From the NCBI RefSeq assembly GCF_017355205.1, contig NZ_JADIJK010000024.1:23398-87397 (forward strand): 64,000 nucleotides of DNA. The letters run 5' to 3'. Both the position numbers and the translations under genes were made by a program. Source of the stretch: Bacillus sp. SD088 (lineage in GTDB: Bacteria; Bacillota; Bacilli; Bacillales; Bacillaceae_C). This document shows, piece after piece, positions 32,415-41,126 of this stretch (position 1 is its first letter; every line of letters starts with the position of its first letter). The notes beneath the pieces were generated by a model. It saw only the letters and a program-made list of their open reading frames with translations. It was not told the DNA's origin and searched no databases.

Positions 32415-32893
32415 ATAATAATCATATTATTCCGATAAATTTTATTGAATCCTCGATGGAGGATATTCCAGGTTTACCCAACGACTATTTTGATAAGGTT
32501 GTCTCCATCTATGCACTTGGTTGGACTGTTAATTTAAAAAAGACATTGGGTAACATTTTTCGAAGTTTAAAACCAGGGGGCGAGTTTATATTTAGTTGGG
32601 AGCATCCTATCCATACGAAACTAGCTTATGAAAACGGTCAGTTTATTATAAATGGATCATTTTTAAAAGAAGGTCCTGAAACTGTGATTTGGCGTGATGT
32701 TCCTGTTGTTATGTATAGACGAAAGGTTAGTACCTTTGTGAATGAGTTGATAAATGCTGGGTTTGTTATTGAGAAAGTAATCGAAGAATCAAATATTCCA
32801 CAGAATGATAAAAGTAACCCTGCACGTTGGTATTCTGGTGATAGAGCTAAAATAACTCCATCTACATTAATTGTTAAGTCTCGTAAAATATAG
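32384..32893 (+). pseudogene. Truncated SAM-dependent methyltransferase
   Basis: The 169-codon frame encodes INFIESSMEDIPGLPNDYFD, then KVVSIYALGWTVNLKKTL and FRSLKPGGEFIFSWEHPIH, the middle and C-terminal parts of a class I methyltransferase. Motif I, the glycine-rich S-adenosylmethionine loop, is absent, and no ribosome binding site precedes ATG 32384. Homology probably begins near 32430. The missing start coincides with the end of the truncated GyrI-like gene. It is therefore a pseudogene rather than a small functional enzyme. Confidence 0.75.
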
Positions 32894-32902
32894 ATGAGGA
32901 GG

Positions 32903-32943
32903 CTAACGAAAGTGAAATCTATAAATCTCGCTTTTGTTAGCTA
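32903..32943 (+). terminator. Stem-loop after the methyltransferase remnant
   Basis: GGCTAAC-GAAAG pairs with CTTTT-GTTAGC around an A/T-rich loop. It lies 10 bp beyond the stop codon, in the expected terminator position. The T-tract is weak. Confidence 0.55.
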
Positions 32944-33000
32944 GTTGAATATTGAAATCATACATGCTGGTTAATAACCATTGAGACTAACAGTAAGGAG

Positions 33001-33081
33001 AGCACTCCGTATAGCGCAAGAATACTGTCGTATACAAGAAAATACTCCCGCATAGAGATAGAATACTGTCGTATACAAAAT
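33001..33081. repeat. Four-unit 20-21-bp tandem array
   Basis: Units start at about 33004, 33024, 33044 and 33065: ACTCCGTATAGCGCAAGAAT, ACTGTCGTATACAAGAAAAT, ACTCCCGCATAGAGATAGAA and ACTGTCGTATACAAAATAAT. Units two and four are almost identical, as are one and three in part. The region is intergenic. The spacing is the same as in the arrays at 4170 and 44229, though the sequence differs. Confidence 0.7.
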
Positions 33082-33186
33082 AATTAAATCATGAGTCAAA
33101 AACGGCGAAGACATGCGAACGTTGCAACTTTAGCTCCCCATCCCAACACAAGGCTGATCCAGTCACATTTGCTTGAATGGAACCGA

Positions 33187-33495
33187 TTATCGGAGTAACC
33201 CTGGAAATGAAATAAATTGCATCTCAAATTCCACGTTAGAATAAGAATAAAACGATAAAATCCCCAAAACGATCCAAAATAATTGAATGATACACCCAAC
33301 AATGTTGCATATAAATCCCGCGATTGCAAGTCCTTTGCCACTCTCATTTGTTCTCTCAATTTCCTTTACAGCTATTCCTGAAAAGATCATCCCGATAATA
33401 CCGAGTACCAGGCCGATCGCAGGTAGTACAATGGAAAGAATTCCAAGCGTTAATGAAACGACAGACTTGTTATTTGTTCGAAGCTTTTCACTCAT
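33187..33495 (-). CDS. DUF4190-like small membrane protein
   Basis: From ATG 33495 the product has 102 residues with two hydrophobic hairpin segments, SLTLGILSIVLPAIGLVLGI and, later, LAIAGFICNIVGCIIQLFWI, separated by a short loop GIAVKEIERTNESGKG. This is the DUF4190 pattern; its role is unknown and it is often found in Bacillus cell-envelope contexts. GGGGTGTGGGGT precedes the ATG. The longer frame to 33555 lacks a ribosome binding site. Confidence 0.75.
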   Translation of the reverse strand: MSEKLRTNNKSVVSLTLGILSIVLPAIGLVLGIIGMIFSGIAVKEIERTNESGKGLAIAGFICNIVGCIIQLFWIVLGILSFYSYSNVEFEMQFISFPGLLR

Positions 33496-33584
33496 ACCCC
33501 ACACCCCAAGATGAATTGTCAGTATTTTCTTTCTTATACTGTAACATATATTCAATAAGGTGAAAAACTAAATTTATGACACCA

Positions 33585-34400
33585 TCACTTCGGCGCCCGA
33601 AATCCCGCTTCCACCGCTTCCTCTTCCGTACAAAACATCACTTCTTCCTTTGTTTGTTCATACCAAGGCGAGTCTGGTGTGTGATAAATTTTCCCGGAAG
33701 AACCAATATTGCCTTTGATTTGGCAATCTTCGTCGGCGCTCGTTTGCGATTCTGATTCTGCAGATTCCGCATGAAACCCATCATCTCTCGCATAATTTTC
33801 CAATGACCAGATGCCGGCCTCTTTCTTCTGGGCTTTTTTCTGAGCTTTTTCAAACGGTGTTAAATACCTTGTGTTTGGTGGGTAGACATAGGCAACCCGT
33901 GCTAAGCCTTCTTCTAGAAGCTTTTCTTGAACACTTTCTCCATCGACATAGATATAAGCAAGAAGTCGACTATATTTATCAAATCTTTCCCCGACATCAA
34001 ATTCAATCGTTAATTTGCCATTCTCAACCAGCTCTGCATTCCTTTTCTTTGCTTCCTCGCCAAACGGTTGTTTTCCCAGTCTAGGGTGACTAGTCTCTGG
34101 CGTATCAATCAATAGATAACGGACATTTTGCTCTTGCCCTTGGTAGATAATTTTAATCGTATCGCCGTCAATCACTTTCACCAATTCAACTGGGATTTGC
34201 TCGGTTGTTCCGGAGGTTCCAATTCCAGGTAAAATACCGCTTTTATCCACAAGGAAAAAGCCACTGCCAATCAACAAGAAAAAGGATAGGAATAAAGATC
34301 CCACCCGTTTCCAGGTGAATCCCTTTTTCCTAACCACTCGTGTCAAACTCCATAAAATAAAACCACATATTACAAACAATATAGCAAATACAATATCCAT
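33585..34400 (-). CDS. Membrane-anchored thermonuclease-family protein
   Basis: The 271-residue protein has two N-terminal membrane spans (about 3-21 and 33-52), then an SNase/OB-fold nuclease domain (about 67-205): VKVIDGDTIKI, RYLLIDTPETSHP and DKYSRLLAYIYVDG carry the calcium ligands and catalytic Arg/Glu residues of staphylococcal nuclease. A C-terminal tail with Cys in DEDCQIKGNIGSSGKIYHTP and MFCTEEEAVEAGFR resembles the short metal-binding-like segment appended to many secreted nucleases. B. subtilis YncB is a relative. It likely degrades DNA or RNA outside the membrane. ATG 34400 follows CAGGAGAATAAAT. Confidence 0.9.
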   Translation of the reverse strand: MDIVFAILFVICGFILWSLTRVVRKKGFTWKRVGSLFLSFFLLIGSGFFLVDKSGILPGIGTSGTTEQIPVELVKVIDGDTIKIIYQGQEQNVRYLLIDTPETSHPRLGKQPFGEEAKKRNAELVENGKLTIEFDVGERFDKYSRLLAYIYVDGESVQEKLLEEGLARVAYVYPPNTRYLTPFEKAQKKAQKKEAGIWSLENYARDDGFHAESAESESQTSADEDCQIKGNIGSSGKIYHTPDSPWYEQTKEEVMFCTEEEAVEAGFRAPK

Positions 34401-34419
34401 ATTTATTCTCCTGATTCAT

Positions 34420-35763
34420 TTAATCTACAGTGACGGATAACTCTTTTACAAGTATGGATGGGGCCCCGATTCCTCCTGGACTTATATAAAGGTCTGATCC
34501 CACCTCTTTAATCTCTTTCAAAAGTTCAAAAAAGTTACCGGCGATCGTCATTTGTTTCACTGGTGTCACGATTTTACCGTCTTTGATATAAAATCCATTG
34601 GCTGCAACCGAAAAATCACCGGAAATGGCGTTTGCTCCGGAATGTAAACCTGATAATTTCGTAATCAGTACAGCTTCTCGTCGCTCGGCTACAATAGCAT
34701 CCTGTGTTTTTTCTCCCGCAGCAACAATAAAGTTGGATGGCGCAATCACAACAGTCCCTTTATAAGATGGCTTATACGCGTGCCCTGTCGTTTCCAGGCC
34801 TGCTTTTTTTGCGGTCTTGCGATTATGCAATAAAGTCTGCAGTTTTCCATTTTCAATCACCGTACAGGTCTTCGAGGCGACTCCTTCTCCGTCAAAATTC
34901 CGATTCGCAGGACCTCCTTCATAGAAAGGATCATCAATAATCGTTAGGTGTTTGGACGCGATAGTTTCTCCTACCTGATCTTTGAAGCGGGATTGACCTT
35001 TCTGAGCCACCTCAGCCGAAAAAGATGAAAGGAAAGTACCAAGTAATTGAACAGCCGCATCTTTTCTAAAAATAATCGGGTATTTTTTATTGGCAATCGA
35101 TTGTTCTCCTAAATAAGAAAGAGCTTCTTCTGCCGCCTCTTTCGCGATTTCATCCGCAACTAAAGTATCGAAATCCTTCGTCATTTTTACGGTAAATCCA
35201 CTTTTCGTTTCATCCCCATCTTTTACGACCACGGAGAACATAATTGCGAAGAAATTCTTTCGATCATGTAAAACTAGACCTTTACTATTGGCAAGTAGAC
35301 GTTCGTTTGATTGCTCGATCATCCGACATGTATTGACCGAGTGAATCTTACTGTTGTAGCGAAGGATCTTTTCCTCAACTGCTTTTAAAAAAGCAATTTT
35401 ATCCGCTGCCGAAATGGTCTCCATGGCTTCTGAATAGTGATCGATTTCTTCATATTCATCACTTCCCGCAAAGATTTCTTCCGGCTCTTCTTCTTCGGCT
35501 AATTCAGCATTTGCTTTGGCTTTTTCTAGCAAATAATCAATCGAATCCTCTTCGATTTTTTCTGTAAAGGCATAGCCCGTTCTTCCATCGTAGATTCCGC
35601 GGAAGGAAAGTCCACCTGTCCGTGATGTTTCATAGCGGTCGACTTCCCCTTGATAGATATCGCAGGAGAGCCCGACTGCCTGCTCATAATAAATTTCCAT
35701 ATCTTCAAAGCCAGCCAGCAAACCACTTACCATTACCTTTTCTTGGAATTTTTCAATTTTCAT
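34420..35763 (-). CDS. TldE/PmbA-family protein
   Basis: From ATG 35763, behind GGGGGAGTAAGTCG, this 447-residue protein belongs to the TldD/PmbA family. It has FRGIYDGRTGYAFTEK near residue 55 and, near the C-terminus, GLHSGANAISGDFSVAANGF and KQMTIAGNFFELLKEI. It lacks the HExxxH zinc motif found in its neighbour, as expected of TldE, the non-catalytic partner. TldD/TldE heterodimers form a protease known for microcin B17 maturation and CcdA degradation; the Bacillus substrate is unknown. It begins 4 bp after the tldD stop codon, so the pair is one operon. Confidence 0.92.
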   Translation of the reverse strand: MKIEKFQEKVMVSGLLAGFEDMEIYYEQAVGLSCDIYQGEVDRYETSRTGGLSFRGIYDGRTGYAFTEKIEEDSIDYLLEKAKANAELAEEEEPEEIFAGSDEYEEIDHYSEAMETISAADKIAFLKAVEEKILRYNSKIHSVNTCRMIEQSNERLLANSKGLVLHDRKNFFAIMFSVVVKDGDETKSGFTVKMTKDFDTLVADEIAKEAAEEALSYLGEQSIANKKYPIIFRKDAAVQLLGTFLSSFSAEVAQKGQSRFKDQVGETIASKHLTIIDDPFYEGGPANRNFDGEGVASKTCTVIENGKLQTLLHNRKTAKKAGLETTGHAYKPSYKGTVVIAPSNFIVAAGEKTQDAIVAERREAVLITKLSGLHSGANAISGDFSVAANGFYIKDGKIVTPVKQMTIAGNFFELLKEIKEVGSDLYISPGGIGAPSILVKELSVTVD

Positions 35764-35767
35764 CGAC

Positions 35768-37156
35768 TTACTCCCCCTTCGTCCCACCGACTGTGATTTC
35801 ACTGACACGAATCATTGGTTGCCCTACATTCACTGGTAGACTTCCGCTGAGGGAACCGCACATTCCCGCACCATGAGCAAGATTATTGCCGACCATATCG
35901 ACACGTTGCAGAGTTTTCGGACCATTTCCAATCAAGGTCGCACCTTTTACAGGCTGAGCAATCTTTCCATCCTTCACGATATATGCTTCATGTGTGGCGA
36001 AATTATAATCCCCTGTTGCAGGATTCACTTGCCCACCACCCATATATTTGGCATAAATTCCGAACTCAGTATTGGCAATGATTTCCTCTGGCGTCAACTT
36101 TCCTGGCGCAATATACGTATTCGTCATTCTTGAAGTAGGACTGAAACGATACGACTCTCTACGACTAGAGCCTGTTGGATTCATACCCATTCGGCGACCG
36201 TTTAGTTTATCAATCAAGTATCCTTTTAAAATACCATTTTCAATTAGGACATTTTTTCTCGTTTTTTCGCCCTCATCATCCATATTTAGGGAGCCCCATT
36301 CATTGGGGAGCGTACCATCATCAATGTAGGTGACAATGTCAGGGGCCACCTTTTCACCAATTCGATTAGCAAAAACAGAATTATTTTTCGCGACAGCAGT
36401 TGCTTCCAAGCCATGACCACAAGCCTCATGAAAAATGACGCCACCAAATTCATTATCAATAATGACAGGGAACTTACCGCTTGGACACTCTTCCGCATTC
36501 AACATCGTCACGGCGATTCTCGCGGCTTCCGTCGCATAATGTTTGAGATTCAAGTTTTCAATAAACTCAAAACCTTGATGCGCCCCAGGTCCGTAAAATC
36601 CCGGTTCCATTTGGGTACCATCTGAAGCGATCGCCTGAATCGCTAATCGCCCTCTTACTCGCTTATCCTCTACAAACTTTCCTTCCGAATTGGCAATCAA
36701 CACATTTTGTTCATGATCTACGTATTGAATCGTCGCCTGAGAAATACTAGAATGGTAATTTTTCGCCAGATCATACGCTTGTTTCATCACTTCTACTTTG
36801 CGCTTCCCGTCTACTCCATCAGGCATCTGCTCAATTTTATGAAGAGGGGGCTGAATTTGTCTATGAAGGACTGGGGCTTGCTGATAGAAATCACCTTGCA
36901 AAGCTTGTGCTGCCTCTTTCGCTGTCTTTAACAAACCAGCTTTGGAAAAATCAGTCGTGTAGGCATACGCACTTTGTAAGCCATGAAATACTCGAATCCC
37001 CACACCTGCTTCTCTTCCTGATAAGCTGCGATCAATCTTTCCATCATGAAGCCTTAAGTTATTAGAATACCGATCCTCCGCAAACATCTCGGCAAAATCG
37101 CCACCTGTTGATAAAGCAGCAGCTAAAACCTCTTCTAGTATGGATTGTTGGATCAT
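35768..37156 (-). CDS. tldD: TldD metalloprotease
   Basis: The 462-residue protein has the zinc motif HEACGH in GGVIFHEACGHGLEATAVA near residue 243, and the downstream RVDMVGNNLAHGAGMCGSLS. This is TldD, the catalytic subunit of the TldD/TldE protease, which digests unfolded peptides threaded into its barrel. The partner gene follows directly. ATG 37156 is preceded by AAAGGAGGAAAGCATGTT. No modified-peptide (microcin-like) gene was seen nearby, so the substrate is open. Confidence 0.94.
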   Translation of the reverse strand: MIQQSILEEVLAAALSTGGDFAEMFAEDRYSNNLRLHDGKIDRSLSGREAGVGIRVFHGLQSAYAYTTDFSKAGLLKTAKEAAQALQGDFYQQAPVLHRQIQPPLHKIEQMPDGVDGKRKVEVMKQAYDLAKNYHSSISQATIQYVDHEQNVLIANSEGKFVEDKRVRGRLAIQAIASDGTQMEPGFYGPGAHQGFEFIENLNLKHYATEAARIAVTMLNAEECPSGKFPVIIDNEFGGVIFHEACGHGLEATAVAKNNSVFANRIGEKVAPDIVTYIDDGTLPNEWGSLNMDDEGEKTRKNVLIENGILKGYLIDKLNGRRMGMNPTGSSRRESYRFSPTSRMTNTYIAPGKLTPEEIIANTEFGIYAKYMGGGQVNPATGDYNFATHEAYIVKDGKIAQPVKGATLIGNGPKTLQRVDMVGNNLAHGAGMCGSLSGSLPVNVGQPMIRVSEITVGGTKGE

Positions 37157-37248
37157 AACATGCTTTCCTCCTTTAGGAACCCGAAAATCTTCTATGTACC
37201 TAGTGTACTATCAATCTTATCATTGTACTACTATTCAAAGACATATTA

Positions 37249-37430
37249 AGAAAAGCGCAAGCGCCTTGATCAGCCCCGACAAGCAAATGTTCTGAGACAA
37301 GAAAAGTCCGGTTTTGACTTTTATTGGCTCAGGTTATTTAGCGGAACATCGGCTAAGGACGCCCGTCCTGTGGCAACGCCGATGGACTCGCATCCTGCAA
37401 GCCTCTCGAGGCTAGGCGCTGGAGCTAGAT
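37249..37430. repeat. Repeat element B2
   Basis: The ends AAGAAAAGCGCAAGCGCCTTG and GCTAGGCGCTGGAGCTAGA match those of B1 almost exactly, while the centre is diverged (CCGACAAGCAAATGTTCTGA is unique to B2). A degenerate RTCCT hairpin region lies near 37365 (GCC-CGTCCTGT-GGC). It sits between tldD and the Rpn-like gene. Confidence 0.7.
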
Positions 37431-37544
37431 CAAAACACTAGCCAAAATATTATACTTTCTTATCTTTAAATAAGATGCCAAGACACCTAAACAAATTATG
37501 ATTGCCTGGTGCTTAGCATTTTTATTAAAATGATAGATGATTTA

Positions 37545-38771
37545 TCATTTTAAATGACATTGAAGCTTCAAAATCTCATCTTCTGGAAGACCAGTAGTTT
37601 CGATCACAAATGCTATATCCAAGCCTTTCTCTAAAAGGCGCCGGGCCATATCCTGCTTTCTTTTCTCTAATTCTCTTTTTCCTTGCTCTGCCTGTCGTCT
37701 CTCTTGTTCTACCTGCTGTTTCTCTTGTGTCATCCGTTGTTTCTCTTGTATTATCTGCTGTTTCCTTTGTTCCAGTTCATGTTGCACTTGTTCCAGCTCT
37801 TGTTGCTTTTGTTCAACCTCTCGTTGCTTTTGCTTAATCTCCCGCTGTCCTTGTTCGACCTCCTGTTGCCCTTGCTCAATCTTCCGTTGTAATGATTCCA
37901 TACTACTTTTGAAGGCTTCCTCATCCATAACCCGCTTTAAACGCGATTCATAAGCTAGCCGCTGCTTTTGGTTGAGGCTTAATGCCGTCCAGCTTTCGAA
38001 AGCCGAGTATAGAAGCTCATCCTTCATAGCGATCTCCTCCAATTCCTTATAGATTTTATTATAGACCTTGTTCTGCCTACGATCGACCATCCCCAGCATC
38101 AGTAGCCACCTAGCTAGCACATCATTCCAAGGGTCGAGCTTATCACCTTGCCAATCCCTTATAAGTTTTGTCATTTCAATAAAGTGGAATTCCATTACAT
38201 TCGTTAACTTGAATTGTTTTTCATCTTCATATAAATGGAACGAAGTATGAAAGCGATCTGTCTGCTCAAAGAGGTCAAAATTCAGGATATTGATGGTAAT
38301 CACAGGTTGTAAAGTATGATAATCCATCCCTTTTTCAAGGGGATTTCGGTATACACCGGCCCAGTAATAGATAGAACGTTTGATCATATCATATTTATTT
38401 GTGAATTGGATTTCAACATGTATCTGTTCATCTGCATCTGTCACAACTAATAAATCTAGTCTCGACTGCTTATCATCGACATATTCACCACCTGCTTCCG
38501 TATTCGTAAATAGGATATCTTTGATTATACCCCTGCCTGTTTTTTGTAGGATCGAGTTCAAAAAGACAACCGTAATCTTCTTATTTTTTTCATTACCAAA
38601 AAGTTGCTTAAAGGCAAAATCGACTTTTAAGTCCATTAGTTTCCTGAGTGGTATTTTTTTAAGAAATCGCATTCGTGGATTTTTCTTTGCATAATCATTA
38701 GGCTTTTCTCGTAGTTGAATAAATGTGGGGGGATAAGTAGATTGTTCATAGCATAATGCTGGTTCTGCCAT
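37545..38771 (-). CDS. Rpn-family (PD-(D/E)XK) nuclease with heptad tail
   Basis: Residues 45-300 match the Rpn/PDDEXK transposase-like family: LKVDFAFKQLFGNEKNK near residue 48, SRLDLLVVTDADEQIHVEIQ near residue 104 (D...ExQ catalytic core) and YYWAGVYRNPLEKGMDY. Rpn proteins of E. coli promote RecA-independent recombination and degrade DNA. From about 300 to 378 there are eleven near-perfect heptads of the type EQKQQEL, encoded by 21-bp repeats, forming a long coiled coil. The C-terminal 25 residues (LEKGLDIAFVIETTGLPEDE) are the usual family tail. ATG 38771 follows AAAGGACGTGTTCTT. Stand-alone gene. Confidence 0.88.
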   Translation of the reverse strand: MAEPALCYEQSTYPPTFIQLREKPNDYAKKNPRMRFLKKIPLRKLMDLKVDFAFKQLFGNEKNKKITVVFLNSILQKTGRGIIKDILFTNTEAGGEYVDDKQSRLDLLVVTDADEQIHVEIQFTNKYDMIKRSIYYWAGVYRNPLEKGMDYHTLQPVITINILNFDLFEQTDRFHTSFHLYEDEKQFKLTNVMEFHFIEMTKLIRDWQGDKLDPWNDVLARWLLMLGMVDRRQNKVYNKIYKELEEIAMKDELLYSAFESWTALSLNQKQRLAYESRLKRVMDEEAFKSSMESLQRKIEQGQQEVEQGQREIKQKQREVEQKQQELEQVQHELEQRKQQIIQEKQRMTQEKQQVEQERRQAEQGKRELEKRKQDMARRLLEKGLDIAFVIETTGLPEDEILKLQCHLK

Positions 38772-38975
38772 AAGAACACGTCCTTTATATTTGATGAGGA
38801 CTGACGGGGAGTATATCTAAATAAAGTATAGCAGATCCTCAGGACACAAACAAGCGTTCTTTCGTTAACTTTTCGTTGCTGTACATGGTAGCTTCCACCA
38901 AGGAACTTTTATGTAATCTCCTATTCATCCCCTGTTCACAATCGTTCCTTATGCTTAAGTTAAGGAGGAGATAGT

Positions 38976-39431
38976 ATGTTTAGGTTTTGGTTATTTTTAC
39001 ATTTTACAGGTCTTTCCATTTGGGTTGGGTCTTTGCTGGCAATTACCCTTATTTTAGTGATGATGAAAAAGCACCTAGGGTCGAAGGAACTTTCCACAAT
39101 CGTGAAAAAGATAACAAGGATTGGCAATATACTGGTTCATCCAAGCGCTTTTTTTGTATTATTGAGTGGTGTTTTTATGATCATCTCAATGAATCTCAGT
39201 TCCAAGCCATTTTACCTTGCCTTTATGGAGCGAATTGGCGGCGTCACTGTGTTGCTTACCATCATAGGCGTAAGCCTCTTTGGACACAAACTTGCCAAAA
39301 AATTAACCCAGCTTGAGATGGACGGAGGAGTATTAAAACATACGCGAAGTATTAATAGCTATATCATGATGATGCTTCTATCCGTTTTACTTGTTTTCGC
39401 AGTGATTTTTGTTGTTAGCTTTCGTTTTTAA
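38976..39431 (+). CDS. DUF2269-like integral membrane protein
   Basis: The 151-residue protein has four membrane spans (about 2-28, 50-72, 83-103 and 128-150). The first contains the His and Trp of LHFTGLSIWVGSLLA, a pattern of DUF2269 and the related CopD-like heme or copper membrane proteins. Function is unknown. ATG 38976 follows AAGGAGGAGATAGT. A terminator at 39441 separates it from the DnaA-box cluster. Confidence 0.78.
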   Translation: MFRFWLFLHFTGLSIWVGSLLAITLILVMMKKHLGSKELSTIVKKITRIGNILVHPSAFFVLLSGVFMIISMNLSSKPFYLAFMERIGGVTVLLTIIGVSLFGHKLAKKLTQLEMDGGVLKHTRSINSYIMMMLLSVLLVFAVIFVVSFRF

Positions 39432-39440
39432 TCCTTTATA

Positions 39441-39472
39441 TGAGCAGGAGGGAAAAGTTTTCCTCACCTGCT
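39441..39472 (+). terminator. Terminator of the DUF2269-like gene
   Basis: AGCAGG-AGGGAAAA pairs with TTTTCCTCA-CCTGCT in an imperfect stem. A short T/C tract follows. It lies 10 bp after the stop codon. Confidence 0.7.
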
Positions 39473-39511
39473 TTCTCTACTTCTCAAAAGAATGATCCAT
39501 TTCAAAATCAT

Positions 39512-39676
39512 TTATCCACAGACTTATACACATAATCAACACAATTATAAAGGTAAATGTTTAATTTTTACACATTACCCACAAGGTTCGGGATACTTAT
39601 CCACAAAATTGTGTATTTCCTGATATTAATGAGGTTTTTGACCCTTTTGGAAGAATTATTCACAAGTTTATCCACA
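39512..39676 (+). promoter_or_regulatory. Cluster of six DnaA boxes
   Basis: Three perfect DnaA boxes, TTATCCACA, lie at 39512-39520, 39597-39605 and 39668-39676. Single-mismatch boxes are at 39524 (TTATACACA), 39575 (TTACCCACA) and 39656 (TTATTCACA). All are on the plus strand in A/T-rich DNA that encodes nothing. dnaA, dnaN and other origin genes are absent. The array resembles the DnaA-binding clusters that titrate DnaA or regulate nearby genes in B. subtilis. Confidence 0.85.
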
Positions 39677-39746
39677 TATTTTGTTAGAAATAGAAGCCCT
39701 TTTTTATAACGATCATACTGATAAAACATAGCTAGATTTGCTCTTC

Positions 39747-41126
39747 CTATTCCCATGGCAACCGGATGATAAACTTCGTCCCTTTTCCAAGCTCACTCTT
39801 CACCTCTATCTCGCCTTTATGGAGATCGATGATTTTCTTTACGACAGATAATCCTAAACCGCTGCCCGATTGGGTCCGATTTCGCGATTTGTCGATCATA
39901 TAAAAACGGTCAAAGATATGGGGAAGTTCCTCTTCTGGTATCCCTTTTCCCGTATCTAGAAGCGTGACAACAATTTGATTATCAATGACTGCCGAAATGG
40001 AAATCACCCCAGCTTCTCCTGTGAATTTAATACTATTGGTAAGAAGATTGGTCCAAACTTGTTGAAATAACTGTCGATCTGCTTTTACAACAAGCTCAGG
40101 AAGATCCAATTCCAGCTTGAGCTTTTTCTTATTCCACTCCCACTCGGTCAACAATACGACCTCGCGGATTTGCTCATCCAATCGGAATGGCTCTTTATGG
40201 ATGGCTTTCACTTCTTTATCGAGTGAAGATAATAATAATAATTGTTTACTCAGTGAAGACAATCGACCGCTTTCCTTTTCAATGATTTCCAGGTACTGGT
40301 CTGCCTGTTCAGCAGTTACCGACTTCGTGCGAATTGCCTTTGTAAAACCGCGAATGGATGTTAAAGGAGACTGAATTTCATGAGACACATTGGACACAAA
40401 CTCCTGACGCATATCATCTAACTTTTTCAAAGACACAGCCATTCGTTGAAAGTCGCGGGCAAGATCACCAATTTCATCTTTCCGATTGTGATCAAGCTGG
40501 ATGTCATAATGCCCGCCAGCGATTCTTCTAGTAGCCTTCGTTAATTTTTTTATGGGCCGGACAAGAAAACCAGCAAAAATAGCAATCAATGCTAAACTAA
40601 TCAAAAAAGTAAGGCCTAACAGAATACTAAAAACAATTCGCATTTCCCCAAATTGCTTTTCCACATTAGGGCGCACGAACAAGGCCTGAATTTCACCATC
40701 AACCTCCATGGGCACACCGATACTATTTTTTATATCATCTTTGAAAAATCCCGTCACAAATAGACTACTTTGAAATGCAGAAATCCCGTGATAAGTCTCG
40801 CCGTTTAATACTGATTGAATGTCTTCTTCCTCTATATCATAGTTACGGAATTCATCACCAAATTGAACGCCTTCCATTTCTTGATTCATCAAATATAATT
40901 GGAAATTCATATTGGCGACTCTTTTTAAATACTTATCCACAGGCATGTTATCGTCTGCATGCTCATATAAAAAGCTAATCTCTCGTGCCACTTCCAAAAT
41001 TTTTTCCTCGTTAAAATCCTTCAACTTAATTTGATAGTAAAGATTCGAAAATAAAAAGGCAATCACGCCACTGATCAGAGCAATAAGAGCAAAAGTAAGA
41101 ACAATTCGAACGTATAAAGTCTTCAT
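39747..41126 (-). CDS. Sensor histidine kinase (HAMP, HisKA)
   Basis: The 459-residue kinase has two membrane spans (about 7-29 and 165-187) around an extracellular sensor of about 135 residues, a HAMP domain (about 188-240), the H-box FVSNVSHEIQSPLTSIRGF with phospho-His near residue 252, and the ATPase N, G1, F and G2 boxes (LLTNSIKFT, DTGKGIPEEELPHIFDRFYM, GSGLGLSV). It overlaps the response regulator gene by 4 bp. The unusual Gln in HEIQSPL (more often HELRTPL or HEIKTPL) is seen in related Bacillus sensors. The signal is unknown; the adjacent MMPL exporter suggests envelope stress or lipid sensing. Confidence 0.93.
   Translation of the reverse strand: MKTLYVRIVLTFALIALISGVIAFLFSNLYYQIKLKDFNEEKILEVAREISFLYEHADDNMPVDKYLKRVANMNFQLYLMNQEMEGVQFGDEFRNYDIEEEDIQSVLNGETYHGISAFQSSLFVTGFFKDDIKNSIGVPMEVDGEIQALFVRPNVEKQFGEMRIVFSILLGLTFLISLALIAIFAGFLVRPIKKLTKATRRIAGGHYDIQLDHNRKDEIGDLARDFQRMAVSLKKLDDMRQEFVSNVSHEIQSPLTSIRGFTKAIRTKSVTAEQADQYLEIIEKESGRLSSLSKQLLLLSSLDKEVKAIHKEPFRLDEQIREVVLLTEWEWNKKKLKLELDLPELVVKADRQLFQQVWTNLLTNSIKFTGEAGVISISAVIDNQIVVTLLDTGKGIPEEELPHIFDRFYMIDKSRNRTQSGSGLGLSVVKKIIDLHKGEIEVKSELGKGTKFIIRLPWE

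Noticed and set aside
39512..39676. Chromosomal origin oriC
   Set aside because: DnaA boxes are present but dnaA, dnaN, rpmH and recF are absent, so it is treated as a DnaA-binding cluster.
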